Assembly: GCA_049840815.1 (NCBI GenBank)
Contig: JASGJI010000006.1
Coordinates: 62,001 to 126,000, forward strand
Source of the DNA: JASGDN01 sp049840815
GTDB taxonomy: Bacteria; Chloroflexota; Chloroflexia; Thermomicrobiales; UBA6265
DNA length: 64,000 bases
Reading direction: 5' to 3'
Shown: one piece after another, positions 42,877-51,856 of the stretch
Position numbering within the stretch: the first letter of the stretch is position 1
Layout: the number at the start of each line of letters is the position of its first letter
Translations under genes and position numbers: made by a program
The notes under the pieces: generated by a model
The model's input: only the letters and a program-made list of their open reading frames with translations
The model's database searches: none
Told to the model about the DNA's origin: nothing

Positions 42877-45273
42877 ATGTCAGCCTCTCACGATACGGGA
42901 TCCATCGCGCCCATCAACCCATGGGTGAAGACAACAACGTCGTCTCTTTTCCAATGGGAGACGTTGTTGCCATGCATCGGCCGCACCGAAGAACGGGCAA
43001 CGATCCGCCGCCTGCTGATGGATGAAAAGGTCCGGCTGCTCACCCTGACAGGCACCGCCGGTGTGGGCAAGACCCGCCTCGCCATTCAGGCCACTGCCGA
43101 GATCCTCCACGAGACCGATCGCTTCGAGAACGCCTGGTTCGTTCCACTCGCATCAGTCAGCGATCCCGCGATGGTCATGGTCACCATCGCGACCGCCCTC
43201 GGAATCCGCGACGGCGGCAACATTCCGCTGAATGAAGCGATCATCGCGGCGGTACAGGGCACAAGCACCCTGGTGGTGCTCGACACGTTCGAGCACGTCA
43301 CCGCCGCCGCCTCCGAACTCGCGCACCTGCTGGATACCTGCCCGGACATCTCGCTCCTGATCACCAGCCGGACACCGCTCCACATTTACGGCGAGCAACT
43401 CATGGCGGTCGGCCCGCTGGCCACGTCCGTTCCCACACCCATCGACCGCCTTCCGGCGGTCCTCCCCGATGCGATTGCCGTCTTCGTCGAGCGGGTTCGC
43501 GCCACAAACCCGGGGTTCGTGCTCACCCCTGAGTCCTACGTCCTGATGGCGGATATCTGCACCCGGCTCGAGGGCATCCCCCTCGCGATCGAACTCGCCG
43601 CGTCGCGCACCCGGGTCCTGAGCCTCTCACAACTCCAGACACGGCTCGATCGTCGCCTGCGCATCCTTGGCGATGGCCCGCGCGACGCTCCGGCCAGACA
43701 GCAATCCATGGCCTCGGCCGTCGCCTGGAGTTACGACCTGCTCTCCCCACAGGATCAGGCCGCCCTGCGCCACCTCGCGGTCTTCCCTGCCGGCTTCACC
43801 ATCGAGGCCGTCGAGCGGATGGCGATCGACCCAGCGGAGCAGTCCGCCATCTCGGCCCTCTCCTCGCTCGCCGATTCCAGCCTCCTGCGCCAGCACGTCG
43901 ACGAGGCGGGTGAGTTGCGGTTCGTCATGTTCGATGCCGTCCGCGAATACGGACGGGAACTGCTCGAACGTCAGGACGAGGTCGAGGACGCGCAGCGGGC
44001 CATGGCGGCCATGATGCTCGCCGTCGTCCTCGAAATGGAACCTTCCCTCTATCGCGGGCGCAACCTGCCCTATTACCTCGGACGGATCGACGCCGAGATC
44101 GATAACCTGCGCGCGTCGATGTCCTGGGCCGCGCGGCACGAACCAGAAACCCTCGCCAGCCTCTCGACGGCGCTGGGCCAATACTGGCTTCGCCGCTCCA
44201 TGTTGCAGGAAGGGCGCATCTGGGCCGAGCGCGTCCTCGAACTCGGCCCGGCCGTCACCCCCAAGTCCCGCCTGCGCGCGATGATCGACCGCGTGCGGAT
44301 GATGACCTATCAGAGCGACGACGATCTGGACTCCGCCTACAAGGAGGCGCTCGCCTTCGCCCGCCAGCTCGGCGATCCGCATCGGGAGATCGACCTGCTC
44401 GTCACGCACATCGTGGACGGCGCAATCCGGCGGGAACCTCAGCGGTCCTTGCAGGATTTCGCCGCCGCGCGGAAGCTCATGAAGTCCAGTGGGTCGGGAA
44501 ACCAGCTCTCCTCGGGACGGCCCCAGGTCATCCGCATCCTTGGCGCGCTGGTCGCGATGGAGACGGGCGACCTCGACCTGGCCCTCTCGCTCGTCCGCGA
44601 GGCGCAGATCATCGCCCGCACCGAGCAAGATGAGGCCGTGACGATGATCGTCTCCCGCGTGCTTGGCGGCATCTCTGCTGCGCAGGGCTATCATGCCGAG
44701 GCATTCGGGCACTACCGCGAAGCACTCCAGGGATACTGGAGCGTGGGCGAGCGTTGGACGACCGCCGATGTCCTCGTCGATATCGCCTGGGAGTTCTCAC
44801 AGGTTCGGCCCGATCTCACCGCACGGCTCTTCGGTCTCTCCGATCAGATCATGGCCTTGATCGGCCTGAGTCCGACCGCCAACCGCAACCGGCCGCCAGT
44901 GCGGATCAAGGATCCCGTCATCGCCCCGATCGACGACGAGGCGTGGGAGGCCGCCTATCAGACCGGCCTCACCAGGTCGATCAACGCGGCGATCGAGGAG
45001 GTGCTGGCCCTCCAGTTCCCGGAGGCTCCAGCGCCCGCCACGACGCGTCCCATGGCCGCCCCCACGGCCGCGACAAACCTGAGCCGACGGGAGCGGGAGG
45101 TTCTGATCCAGATCGCTGCCGGCCTGACCGACCGGGAGATCGCGCAGAAGCTCGGGATCAGCTACCGGACCACCACCACCTACGTGGCAAGCATCTTCTC
45201 GAAGCTGGCGGTTACATCACGCGCAGCAGCGGCCGCATTCGCCGTCCGGCATGGACTCGACCTGCCCACCTAG
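42877..45273 (+). CDS. Large ATP-binding LuxR-family regulator (LAL type)
   Basis: 798 residues. N-terminal ATPase of the NB-ARC/LAL kind: P-loop LTGTAGVGKTRLA at about 56-68, sensor segment VVLDTFEHV near 128, then LLITSRTPL. A middle helical region (about 380-690) resembles TPR repeats. The C-terminus is a LuxR helix-turn-helix: LSRREREVLIQIAAGLTDREIAQKLGISYRTTTTYVASIFSKL at about 730-775. LAL proteins integrate a ligand signal with ATP and bind palindromic sites as oligomers. The gene sits between two genes carrying CGTAG-N3-CTACG palindromes; it may control them (inference). No signal peptide. Confidence 0.9.
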   Translation: MSASHDTGSIAPINPWVKTTTSSLFQWETLLPCIGRTEERATIRRLLMDEKVRLLTLTGTAGVGKTRLAIQATAEILHETDRFENAWFVPLASVSDPAMVMVTIATALGIRDGGNIPLNEAIIAAVQGTSTLVVLDTFEHVTAAASELAHLLDTCPDISLLITSRTPLHIYGEQLMAVGPLATSVPTPIDRLPAVLPDAIAVFVERVRATNPGFVLTPESYVLMADICTRLEGIPLAIELAASRTRVLSLSQLQTRLDRRLRILGDGPRDAPARQQSMASAVAWSYDLLSPQDQAALRHLAVFPAGFTIEAVERMAIDPAEQSAISALSSLADSSLLRQHVDEAGELRFVMFDAVREYGRELLERQDEVEDAQRAMAAMMLAVVLEMEPSLYRGRNLPYYLGRIDAEIDNLRASMSWAARHEPETLASLSTALGQYWLRRSMLQEGRIWAERVLELGPAVTPKSRLRAMIDRVRMMTYQSDDDLDSAYKEALAFARQLGDPHREIDLLVTHIVDGAIRREPQRSLQDFAAARKLMKSSGSGNQLSSGRPQVIRILGALVAMETGDLDLALSLVREAQIIARTEQDEAVTMIVSRVLGGISAAQGYHAEAFGHYREALQGYWSVGERWTTADVLVDIAWEFSQVRPDLTARLFGLSDQIMALIGLSPTANRNRPPVRIKDPVIAPIDDEAWEAAYQTGLTRSINAAIEEVLALQFPEAPAPATTRPMAAPTAATNLSRREREVLIQIAAGLTDREIAQKLGISYRTTTTYVASIFSKLAVTSRAAAAAFAVRHGLDLPT

Positions 45274-45672
45274 CGCAACGCCCAACCCGCCGGGCACGGT
45301 CGTCCAGAGAAACCACGAAGCGCCCCACGATCGCGAACCGATCGCGGGTGTCGTCAGTCTGCATGGTTCTCGCATGACGACCGAGCCGGCGCGAGAGATC
45401 CCCGCTCCTCCCACTGATTGCCATTCAGGCACTACGTGATCGCATATCCGTAGTTTCTACGATACCCGACGCTCGCCCCGACGATCATGATTCCTCCTAA
45501 CACGCGACGTTGGATTCGCGTGGAGAGATCGGTTGACCAGGCGAGAACAGCGGCAGATGGCATACGGCCTCCTGCCCGACGGGGAGGCATCGAAGAGCAC
45601 ACATCCGCACCAAGGCCTACGAGCACGTACGACCGGCATGCATGCCGGATTCGAGGAGAGGGGACGTTTTCC
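45274..45672. other. Intergenic region upstream of the third LPNTG gene
   Basis: 399 bases, no gene; holds the CGTAG-TTT-CTACG palindrome at 45449-45461 and an extra CTACG half-site at 45432. Confidence 0.6.
45449..45461. promoter_or_regulatory. CGTAG-TTT-CTACG palindrome upstream of the LPNTG protein gene
   Basis: Perfect 5-base inverted repeat with 3-base spacer, 212 bases before the ATG at 45673; matches 14 of 15 bases of the site at 41791-41805. Confidence 0.5.
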
Positions 45673-46185
45673 ATGATCAAGAGCCTTCGCATCGCCATCG
45701 TCGCCATGATGGCGCTCACCGCCAGCATGGTCGCCGCCAACGCATCGGCGCAGATGATGCACTACACGCTGAATGTCGTGGTCGAGACCGAGGACGGCAG
45801 CAACATCCCGGCGGGCCAGGTCTGCGTCAGCGGTGAGGTCGATCCGATCTGCATCGACATTCCGGATGGCACCCCGTCCGGCCGCGAATTCGCCTTCTCT
45901 GACCTGGCCCTGGGCCAGACCGAGGTCACGGTGAACGCCGATCCGTACCTCGAGGCTGTCTCCAACGTCGACTTCAGCGAGGATCAGCAGGTCGTCACCA
46001 TCGTCCTCCAGATGGAAGAGACGCCAGGCGCGACGGTGACCCCGGCGCCGGTTCTCCCGAACACGGGCACGGGCAACGTCTCGCACGACGGCGGTTCCTC
46101 CTCCTTCCTGGCGATCGTCGGCCTCCTCGGAGCCGCTGGCACCTTCGCGGTCGCGTCCAGCGCCCTCCGCCGCAAGCAGCGCTAG
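45673..46185 (+). CDS. Small LPNTG cell-surface protein
   Basis: 170 residues from ATG 45673, downstream of a long purine stretch GAGGAGAGGGG. Signal peptide 1-27 (ASA-QM cleavage). A short domain (about 28-115) with two cysteines (51, 60) carries a beta-rich pattern (YTLNVVVETEDG, VTIVLQM) similar to prealbumin-type modules. A short Thr/Pro linker leads to LPNTG at 128-132, then an unusually long Gly/Ser spacer before the membrane helix (about 145-165) and RRKQR tail. Likely sortase substrate. Different from the two larger surface proteins but with the same signal type. Confidence 0.82.
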   Translation: MIKSLRIAIVAMMALTASMVAANASAQMMHYTLNVVVETEDGSNIPAGQVCVSGEVDPICIDIPDGTPSGREFAFSDLALGQTEVTVNADPYLEAVSNVDFSEDQQVVTIVLQMEETPGATVTPAPVLPNTGTGNVSHDGGSSSFLAIVGLLGAAGTFAVASSALRRKQR

Positions 46186-46200
46186 TTCCCTGATTCCGTC

Positions 46201-46242
46201 CGAAGCCGGAAGCGCATGTGTTCGCATGCGCATCCGGCTTCG
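46201..46242. terminator. Terminator after the third LPNTG gene
   Basis: Arms CGAAGCCGGA and TCCGGCTTCG with an inner GCGCATG/CATGCGC extension, 15 bases after the stop. Confidence 0.8.
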
Positions 46243-46436
46243 TCGTGTCCCACCACCCACCCAGACGTCCTTCTCCGCCCGTCACATCGACAATCGCCTA
46301 TACAGCGCACGGTCTGCACTGCCTCGGACCCTCTCGCCGACCCATGCGCGGCGACATTGGCGATGTTCCGGGCGCCAACGCCATCCCAAGCCCCTGAGAA
46401 GGGGTCGGAAGTTCTCACGATTCCTCGGTTTTCTGG

Positions 46437-46511
46437 TGGTGACTCCCCCGGGATTCGAACCCGGAACCGACGGATTAAAAGTCCGCTGCTCTGCCGTTGA
46501 GCTAGAGAGTC
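46437..46511 (-). tRNA. tRNA-Lys (anticodon UUU)
   Basis: Cloverleaf read on the minus strand: acceptor GACTCTC pairs with GGGAGTC, D stem GCTC/GAGC, anticodon loop CTTTTAA with anticodon TTT, T arm GGTTCGAATCC, and CCA encoded at the 3' end. 75 bases including CCA. Confidence 0.95.
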
Positions 46512-46645
46512 GCGTAAGGCCGAGGACATCGTACCAGCGCACGCGCCCCCGCGCCATCTTGCGTCACCCGCGCCGTGCGATACTCCCTGCAGTGAACGCG
46601 CCGCCCGGCGCTCCGTTCTCCCCGCACGAAGGGCCACCATCCCGC

Positions 46646-47491
46646 ATGTCCGCCTCATGGCTCGATCAGGAACTCGTTCGCTGGGCCGCAGGCGCCATCG
46701 CGGCTGCGCTCATCGCGACCGCAGCATGGCGTGCCCGCGCACTCGCCCCCTCCGGCGTGGTGGCGGCCATTGTCGTCGGGGCGATCATGGTCGGAGGCGG
46801 AGGCTGGTGGGCAGGCGTCCTCCTCGTCACCTTCTTCGTCGCCTCCAGCGGCCTCTCCCGCGCCGGGAAGCGACCTGAGGGGCATCTGCTCCAGGCCCGG
46901 GGAAGTCGTCGCGACGCCGTACAGGTTCTCGCCAACGGCGGGGTCGCGGCGGCCTGCGCCCTCGCCTTCGCAGGGACCAGCCACGCCTCGTGGATCGTCG
47001 CCCTCGCTGCATCCCTTGCCGCCGCCAACGCCGACACCTGGGCGACCGAGATCGGGCGCCTCTCCGGCCAGCGCCCACGATCCATCGTCACCTTCCGCTC
47101 CGTCCCATCAGGCACATCCGGCGGCATCTCCTTCGCCGGAACCATCGCCTCGTTCGCCGGAGCGGTCTTCCTCGGCATCGTCGCCCTCATCGGCTGGAGC
47201 AATCATTGGCTGGCCAACCCTGCTGCTGATACGGACGTCGCCCGCCTCCTCATGATCGTGACTGGAACCGGCTTCCTTGGCGCCTTCGCCGACAGCATTC
47301 TTGGCGCGACCATCCAGGCCCAGTATCACTGCCCCGCCTGTGACAAGGCGACAGAATCTCCTGTGCATTCCTGCGGTACACGAACCACGCCAGTACGTGG
47401 CGTCCGCTGGATCACGAATGATGTCGTCAATATCGCCGCCATTGTCGTCGCAACCGCCATCGCACTCTGGCTGGCGACGGGTCTCGGCTGA
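46646..47491 (+). CDS. DUF92-family membrane protein (TMEM19/VTE6-like)
   Basis: 281 residues from ATG 46646; upstream open frame overlaps the tRNA on the other strand and is not coding. About seven membrane helices. DUF92 signature regions: ALAPSGVVAAIVVGAIMVGGGGWWAGVLLVTFFVASS near residue 33, NADTWATEIG near 130, VPSGTSGGISFAGT near 155 and ATIQAQYHCPACD near 230. Plant VTE6 members phosphorylate phytyl phosphate, and the bacterial role is uncertain. The two Cys-X-X-Cys pairs near the end are typical of the bacterial members. Confidence 0.88.
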   Translation: MSASWLDQELVRWAAGAIAAALIATAAWRARALAPSGVVAAIVVGAIMVGGGGWWAGVLLVTFFVASSGLSRAGKRPEGHLLQARGSRRDAVQVLANGGVAAACALAFAGTSHASWIVALAASLAAANADTWATEIGRLSGQRPRSIVTFRSVPSGTSGGISFAGTIASFAGAVFLGIVALIGWSNHWLANPAADTDVARLLMIVTGTGFLGAFADSILGATIQAQYHCPACDKATESPVHSCGTRTTPVRGVRWITNDVVNIAAIVVATAIALWLATGLG

Positions 47492-47710
47492 CCCAGACGC
47501 TGCGCCAGGCCGTCACAGGATCATCGTTCGGCGTACAATGTGCGGATGATGCAGATTCGGCGACGTTTGCCCGCATCAATCGGTGTCCGATGGGCATCCC
47601 GGTCCGCTCCCGCAGGATATCGGCATGTTTCCCGCCGACATCCCGCCCCAGGCCGACGATGCGCGTTGCGTCCCGCACACCCACCAAGACAGAAGGAGTA
47701 TCCCCCGACC

Positions 47711-49351
47711 ATGAAGCGGACGAGCACCTCCCCTCTTCCCCGCTCCCGTCGCGCCGTCGCAACCATCGCCGCAGCCGTTGCGCTGTCCGGCGCGGTCGCG
47801 TTTGGCCCGGCACTCGGAACGACCGTCGCCGCCCAGGAATCCGCCGCGACCCCGACCGCCCAGCAGGCCGCCTCCGCGCAGACCACCGAGCTGATGGCGA
47901 CCACCATCGACACGATGCCCGCCGCCCCGCTCACGGTCCGTCTTCTCCGCATCACCCTCCAGCCGGGCGCCAGCGTGCCCATGCACACCCACCCCGGACC
48001 GGAGTTCGACCGGGTCGAGTCCGGTACCCTGACCGTCACATCGCAGGGGACGGCCCTCGTCCATAGCGCCGATGGCGCGGACCCGGTCGAGCTGACCGAC
48101 GACACGACCACGCTGGAAGCCGACCAGTGGGTCCTGTTCCCCGCCGATGCCGGCATGAATCTCTCCAACGAAAGCGACCAGCCGGTCAATCTCCTCTCCG
48201 CGGTGATCCTTCCGGTGGGTGCGGACGCTCCAGAGAGCATCACCTATGTCGAAGGCACCCCTGCCCAGGATGCGTTCACCGGCGTGTCGTTCACGGTCCT
48301 CGGCGATGGACTCGTCTCCGAACTGCCGGCTGGGGCGGCTAACGTGACCATCGACCAGCTCGAGATTCCCACGGGCACCGAGCTTCCGGCGGCGTCTGGC
48401 CCCGTCCTCTACTCTCGCGTGAACGGTGAGTTCAGCTTCACGGTCGAGAACGGCGACGTTCAGGTCTCGCGCACGGCTAGTCCGGGACTCCAGCCCAACG
48501 CCATCCCGAACCAGAACTACACGCTCGCCACCGGCGATGCCGCCTTCTTCCCGACCGGGGTCGAGGCGATGACGCGGACCGACGCGACCGATACGCTCAC
48601 GGTCTTCCGCCTCGCCATCGAGCCGGAAGCCCCGATCACGGGCACTCCTGCCGTCATCACGGCGATGGCCGGCACAACCGGGAGCGCAACGCCCGCTGCC
48701 GGGACCACTCCGACAGCAGCCGCCACCGCAACCGCCACGACGGTCGCCGGTGTCTGGCAGCCAGGCACCATTGTTCGCACGACAGAAGATAATGTGAACA
48801 TGCGGTCGGAGCCATCCACCAATGGCGACATCGTCAACCAGTTGAACGCCGACATCGAACTCGAGGTGGTCGAAGGGCCGCAGGATTCCGACGGCGAAAC
48901 GTGGTACCAGGTCCGCCTGACATCAACCGATTCGGACGGCGACTGGGCGATCGGCTGGGTCGCGAAGTCCTTCCTCGCGGCCGAAAACGAGACGCCGACT
49001 CCGACGAGCACCGCCACTCCGGCCGGCTCACCTGCCGCATCCCCGGCGGCCTCTCCCGCCGCCTCGCCACGCGCGGGAACTCCGGTCGCCTCGGCGACGC
49101 CGGGCGCGATCAAGACCGGCGACATCGTCGTGGTCACGGAGAACAACGTCCGCATCCGCACCGAACCATCCACCGATGGTGAAGCCTTCGACGTCGTGCC
49201 GCAGGATCAGGATCTGCGCATCATCGGTGGCCCGGAGAAGGCGAACAACATCACCTGGTATCAGGTGGAGTATGTCGGCGCCGAGGATACGACCGGTTGG
49301 GTCTCCGCCGAGTTCCTGAAGCTCGCCCCCGCCGAGGATCAGGGCCAGTAA
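47711..49351 (+). CDS. Secreted protein with cupin repeats and two SH3b domains
   Basis: 546 residues from ATG 47711. Signal peptide 1-42 (AQE cleavage region). Two cupin-like modules: the first with PGASVPMHTHPGPEFDRVESGTLTV near 88-112, the second near 200-300 lacking clear metal histidines. An Ala/Thr linker (about 310-350) precedes two SH3b domains, GTIVRTTEDNVNMRSEPSTNGDIV (about 355-430) and GDIVVVTENNVRIRTEPSTDGEAF (about 473-540), joined by a Pro/Ala linker. SH3b domains bind peptidoglycan or cell-wall material, so the protein is probably wall-associated. The start site has GGAG at 12 bases, a little long. Confidence 0.85.
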   Translation: MKRTSTSPLPRSRRAVATIAAAVALSGAVAFGPALGTTVAAQESAATPTAQQAASAQTTELMATTIDTMPAAPLTVRLLRITLQPGASVPMHTHPGPEFDRVESGTLTVTSQGTALVHSADGADPVELTDDTTTLEADQWVLFPADAGMNLSNESDQPVNLLSAVILPVGADAPESITYVEGTPAQDAFTGVSFTVLGDGLVSELPAGAANVTIDQLEIPTGTELPAASGPVLYSRVNGEFSFTVENGDVQVSRTASPGLQPNAIPNQNYTLATGDAAFFPTGVEAMTRTDATDTLTVFRLAIEPEAPITGTPAVITAMAGTTGSATPAAGTTPTAAATATATTVAGVWQPGTIVRTTEDNVNMRSEPSTNGDIVNQLNADIELEVVEGPQDSDGETWYQVRLTSTDSDGDWAIGWVAKSFLAAENETPTPTSTATPAGSPAASPAASPAASPRAGTPVASATPGAIKTGDIVVVTENNVRIRTEPSTDGEAFDVVPQDQDLRIIGGPEKANNITWYQVEYVGAEDTTGWVSAEFLKLAPAEDQGQ

Positions 49352-49707
49352 GCCGTCCATAAGCAGTCACAACGAAGGGGTGCCCGGTCCAGTTGGACCG
49401 GGCACCCCTTCGTTGTGACGTCGAATCATCGGTGTATGGATGGCGAGGTGAACAGGCAGGGGCCCGATACGCGATGGGGGGCTATCCGGATTCGGAACGG
49501 CATCGTCGTCGCGGATACCCCGTCGCGCTGCGCTGAGTGGCCCGTCTATCCTTACGTCGCATTCTTGATCGGCGCCTGGGTCGGACCGGAACGGGGCCTG
49601 CCCCACGTACGTACGCGCTTGTGTAGGGACCGACACGGGGTCGGTCCGGCCTCACCACGGGTCAAGCCGGGCAAGGAGATCCACGTCGCCTTGCGATCAG
49701 GGCGGCC
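49352..49707. other. Intergenic region between cupin-SH3b gene and aroE
   Basis: 356 bases, no gene. Contains the long terminator and, at 49627-49647, a GGACCGAC/GTCGGTCC hairpin preceded by TGTGTAG, resembling the dispersed palindromic repeats. Confidence 0.6.
49367..49418. terminator. Very long perfect terminator hairpin after the cupin-SH3b gene
   Basis: Two perfectly complementary 25-base arms, beginning TCACAACGAAGGGG and ending CCCCTTCGTTGTGA, with a GT loop. Confidence 0.88.
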
Positions 49708-50550
49708 CTACCCAGCGAGCATCGCCTTCCGCATCACCTCGACCGGCGGCGCGATTCCCGTCCAGAGCTCGAACGCGCGAACGCCCTGATGCAACAGCAT
49801 CCCGTACCCATCGAGTGTCACCAGGCCCGCCGCCGCGCCAGCCCGCAGGAAGGCCGTTTCCCGGTACGTCAGGTCCGCCACCAATGCCCCCGCAGGCAGC
49901 GCCGCCAGCAGAGATGCGTCGAGCGGCAGGCTGTCATCATGCCAGCCAACCGACGTCGCGTTCACCATCACACCGGCCCTGGACACCGTCGACGGATCGA
50001 GGTCGTCCAGCGCGACGGCTTGGACGCCGGAAACGCCCTGCTCCGCCAGCGATGCCGCGATCTCCTCGGCCCGCGCGAGCGTCCGGTTCGCGATCACGAT
50101 CTCACATGCCCCAAGCTCGTAGAGCGCAACCACGATCGCCCGCGACGCGCCCCCAGCCCCGAGCACAATCCCCCGCTCCACCACGAAGTCGCCGAGCGTC
50201 TCGCGCACCGACGTCGCGAAGCCGTAGGCATCGGTGTTGTCACCGATCAACCGGCCATCACGTGGGATGATCGTGTTGACCGCACCGACGCGCGAGGCGG
50301 TCTCGGTAATGTGGTCGCAGAGGGGCATCACGTCGAGCTTGTAGGGCACTGTGACATTGACGCCGAGCATCTCCTCGTCCCGGATCTGGGCGAACCGCGC
50401 AGCCAGCCCATCGGGTTCGGTATGCCACAACTCGTAGGTCGAGGGGATGCCGAGCGCCAGGAATGCCGCATTGTGCATCGCGGGAGAGCGCGAGTGATCG
50501 ACCGGATTGCCGATCAATGCCGCGCGCCGGGTCGGTCGATCAGCCGCCAT
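49708..50550 (-). CDS. aroE: Shikimate dehydrogenase
   Basis: 280 residues from ATG 50550, which overlaps the mltG stop; AAGG lies 8 bases before. Motifs: IGNPVDHSRSPAMHNAAF near the start (shikimate contacts), GVNVTVPYK near 65 with the catalytic Lys, GDNTDAYGF near 100 with the catalytic Asp, the Rossmann glycine loop VLGAGGASRAIV near 125, and GYGMLLHQG near 245. Converts 3-dehydroshikimate to shikimate with NADPH. The mltG-aroE pairing is common in bacteria. Confidence 0.95.
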   Translation of the reverse strand: MAADRPTRRAALIGNPVDHSRSPAMHNAAFLALGIPSTYELWHTEPDGLAARFAQIRDEEMLGVNVTVPYKLDVMPLCDHITETASRVGAVNTIIPRDGRLIGDNTDAYGFATSVRETLGDFVVERGIVLGAGGASRAIVVALYELGACEIVIANRTLARAEEIAASLAEQGVSGVQAVALDDLDPSTVSRAGVMVNATSVGWHDDSLPLDASLLAALPAGALVADLTYRETAFLRAGAAAGLVTLDGYGMLLHQGVRAFELWTGIAPPVEVMRKAMLAG

Positions 50551-51691
50551 TGCCATCACCTTCCGTCGGGGTCTCGGTCGTGGAGCCATCGCTGCCAGCA
50601 TCGGAGCAGTCGCCCGCGTAGGTGCAGCGATTCTGGTTCTGCTCCTCGTTCGTCGCCGCGAAGACGTGCGTGCCGCTTCCATCGTCCCGCGCCACGAAGT
50701 AGAGATAGTTCACATCCGCCGGTTGTAGGACGGACTGGATGGATGCCAGGCCCGGATTGCTGATCGGTCCGGGCGGCAACCCGGTGTAGATGTACGTGTT
50801 ATACGGACTGTCCGTCGCCATGATGGCATCAGTGATCTTCGGCCACCAATCGCCCTCGGTCCCGGCGAAGTACTGCAACGTCGGGTCGGCGTTCAGCAGC
50901 ATCCCCTGGTCGATCCGGTTCAGATAGACCTTCGCGATGATCGGGCGTTCGTCCGCGACCGCGGCCTCGCGCTCGATGATGGAGGCGATCGTGATCGCTT
51001 GGAGCATCGTCAATCCCGAGGCATCGAGTTGCCGGTGCATCTCCGCCGTAAACTTGGCATCGAAGTTGTTCAGCATCTTGATGACGAGCTGGTCGGCGGT
51101 CTCGCCGGTTCCGACGGTGTAGGTGTCCGGGAAGAGGAACCCCTCCAGGCTCGCGTCGGATGGCAGTCCCGCCAGGAAGTCGAAGCCCTGGCGGTTGGCC
51201 GGATTCGCGACGGCATCGAGGAAAGCCTGCCGTCCGTTCGGGAATCCGGCTTCCTCCAGCTTGTCGGCGAACTCGCCGATGCGCTGCCCCTCGATGAAGG
51301 TGATCTGGAACGACTGGGATGGGGTGTCGCCTTGGGCCGTTTGGGTGCTGGTGCTCGTTTCATCGTCCGCGACCGTGATCTGGTCGATGATCTCGGCGAC
51401 ACTCTCACCCTTGCGCAGCGTGTAGGTCCCCGGCTTCAACTCACCGCCGGAGAGCCTCATCCGCGCCTCAAAGTAGACACCATAGTTCACCAGATTGGCT
51501 TCGGTGAGCTTCTTGGCGACAGAACTGGTATCGTCATCGGCGGTGATCTGGATCGTCACGGGCCGCCCGACATCGTCGGGCCGTGTACGATCGGACCAGT
51601 AGTTGAAGAATCCGGCGCTCGCGGCAACAACGGCGACGCCAATGAGGACGATCGTCGCGATCTTGAGCGTCTGCGTTACGACTCGAATCAA
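50540..51691 (-). CDS. mltG: Endolytic murein transglycosylase MltG
   Basis: 383 residues from TTG 51691, which follows AGGAG with an 8-base spacer; the in-frame ATG 93 bases further upstream has no site. N-terminal membrane helix (about 9-29), a LysM-like small region (PGTYTLRKGESVAEIIDQ) and the YceG/MltG domain with LEGFLFPDTYTV near 200 and IASIIEREA with the catalytic Glu near 247. Ends with YVYLYFVARDDGSGTHVF-type segment. It cleaves nascent glycan strands, setting peptidoglycan chain length. The C-terminal Gly/Thr tail is unstructured. Confidence 0.94.
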   Translation of the reverse strand: MIRVVTQTLKIATIVLIGVAVVAASAGFFNYWSDRTRPDDVGRPVTIQITADDDTSSVAKKLTEANLVNYGVYFEARMRLSGGELKPGTYTLRKGESVAEIIDQITVADDETSTSTQTAQGDTPSQSFQITFIEGQRIGEFADKLEEAGFPNGRQAFLDAVANPANRQGFDFLAGLPSDASLEGFLFPDTYTVGTGETADQLVIKMLNNFDAKFTAEMHRQLDASGLTMLQAITIASIIEREAAVADERPIIAKVYLNRIDQGMLLNADPTLQYFAGTEGDWWPKITDAIMATDSPYNTYIYTGLPPGPISNPGLASIQSVLQPADVNYLYFVARDDGSGTHVFAATNEEQNQNRCTYAGDCSDAGSDGSTTETPTEGDGNGG

Positions 51692-51856
51692 GCGAATGTC
51701 TCCTGAACCCGGAAGAAGGGCGCATGTCGGGAATGAAGCAGGAATCGTGGGACATGCCGCCGTCGCGGGACCGGTGCCGAGCATACGGAGTGAGTTCCGT
51801 TCGCCTCGAACCGTCGGTTCATTCTAGCCGTTCGCACCGTCCATCTGCACACGCTC

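Noticed and set aside
46226..46645. Upstream extension of the DUF92 gene
   Set aside because: It would run through the tRNA-Lys region on the opposite strand and adds no conserved sequence; ATG 46646 fits the family start.
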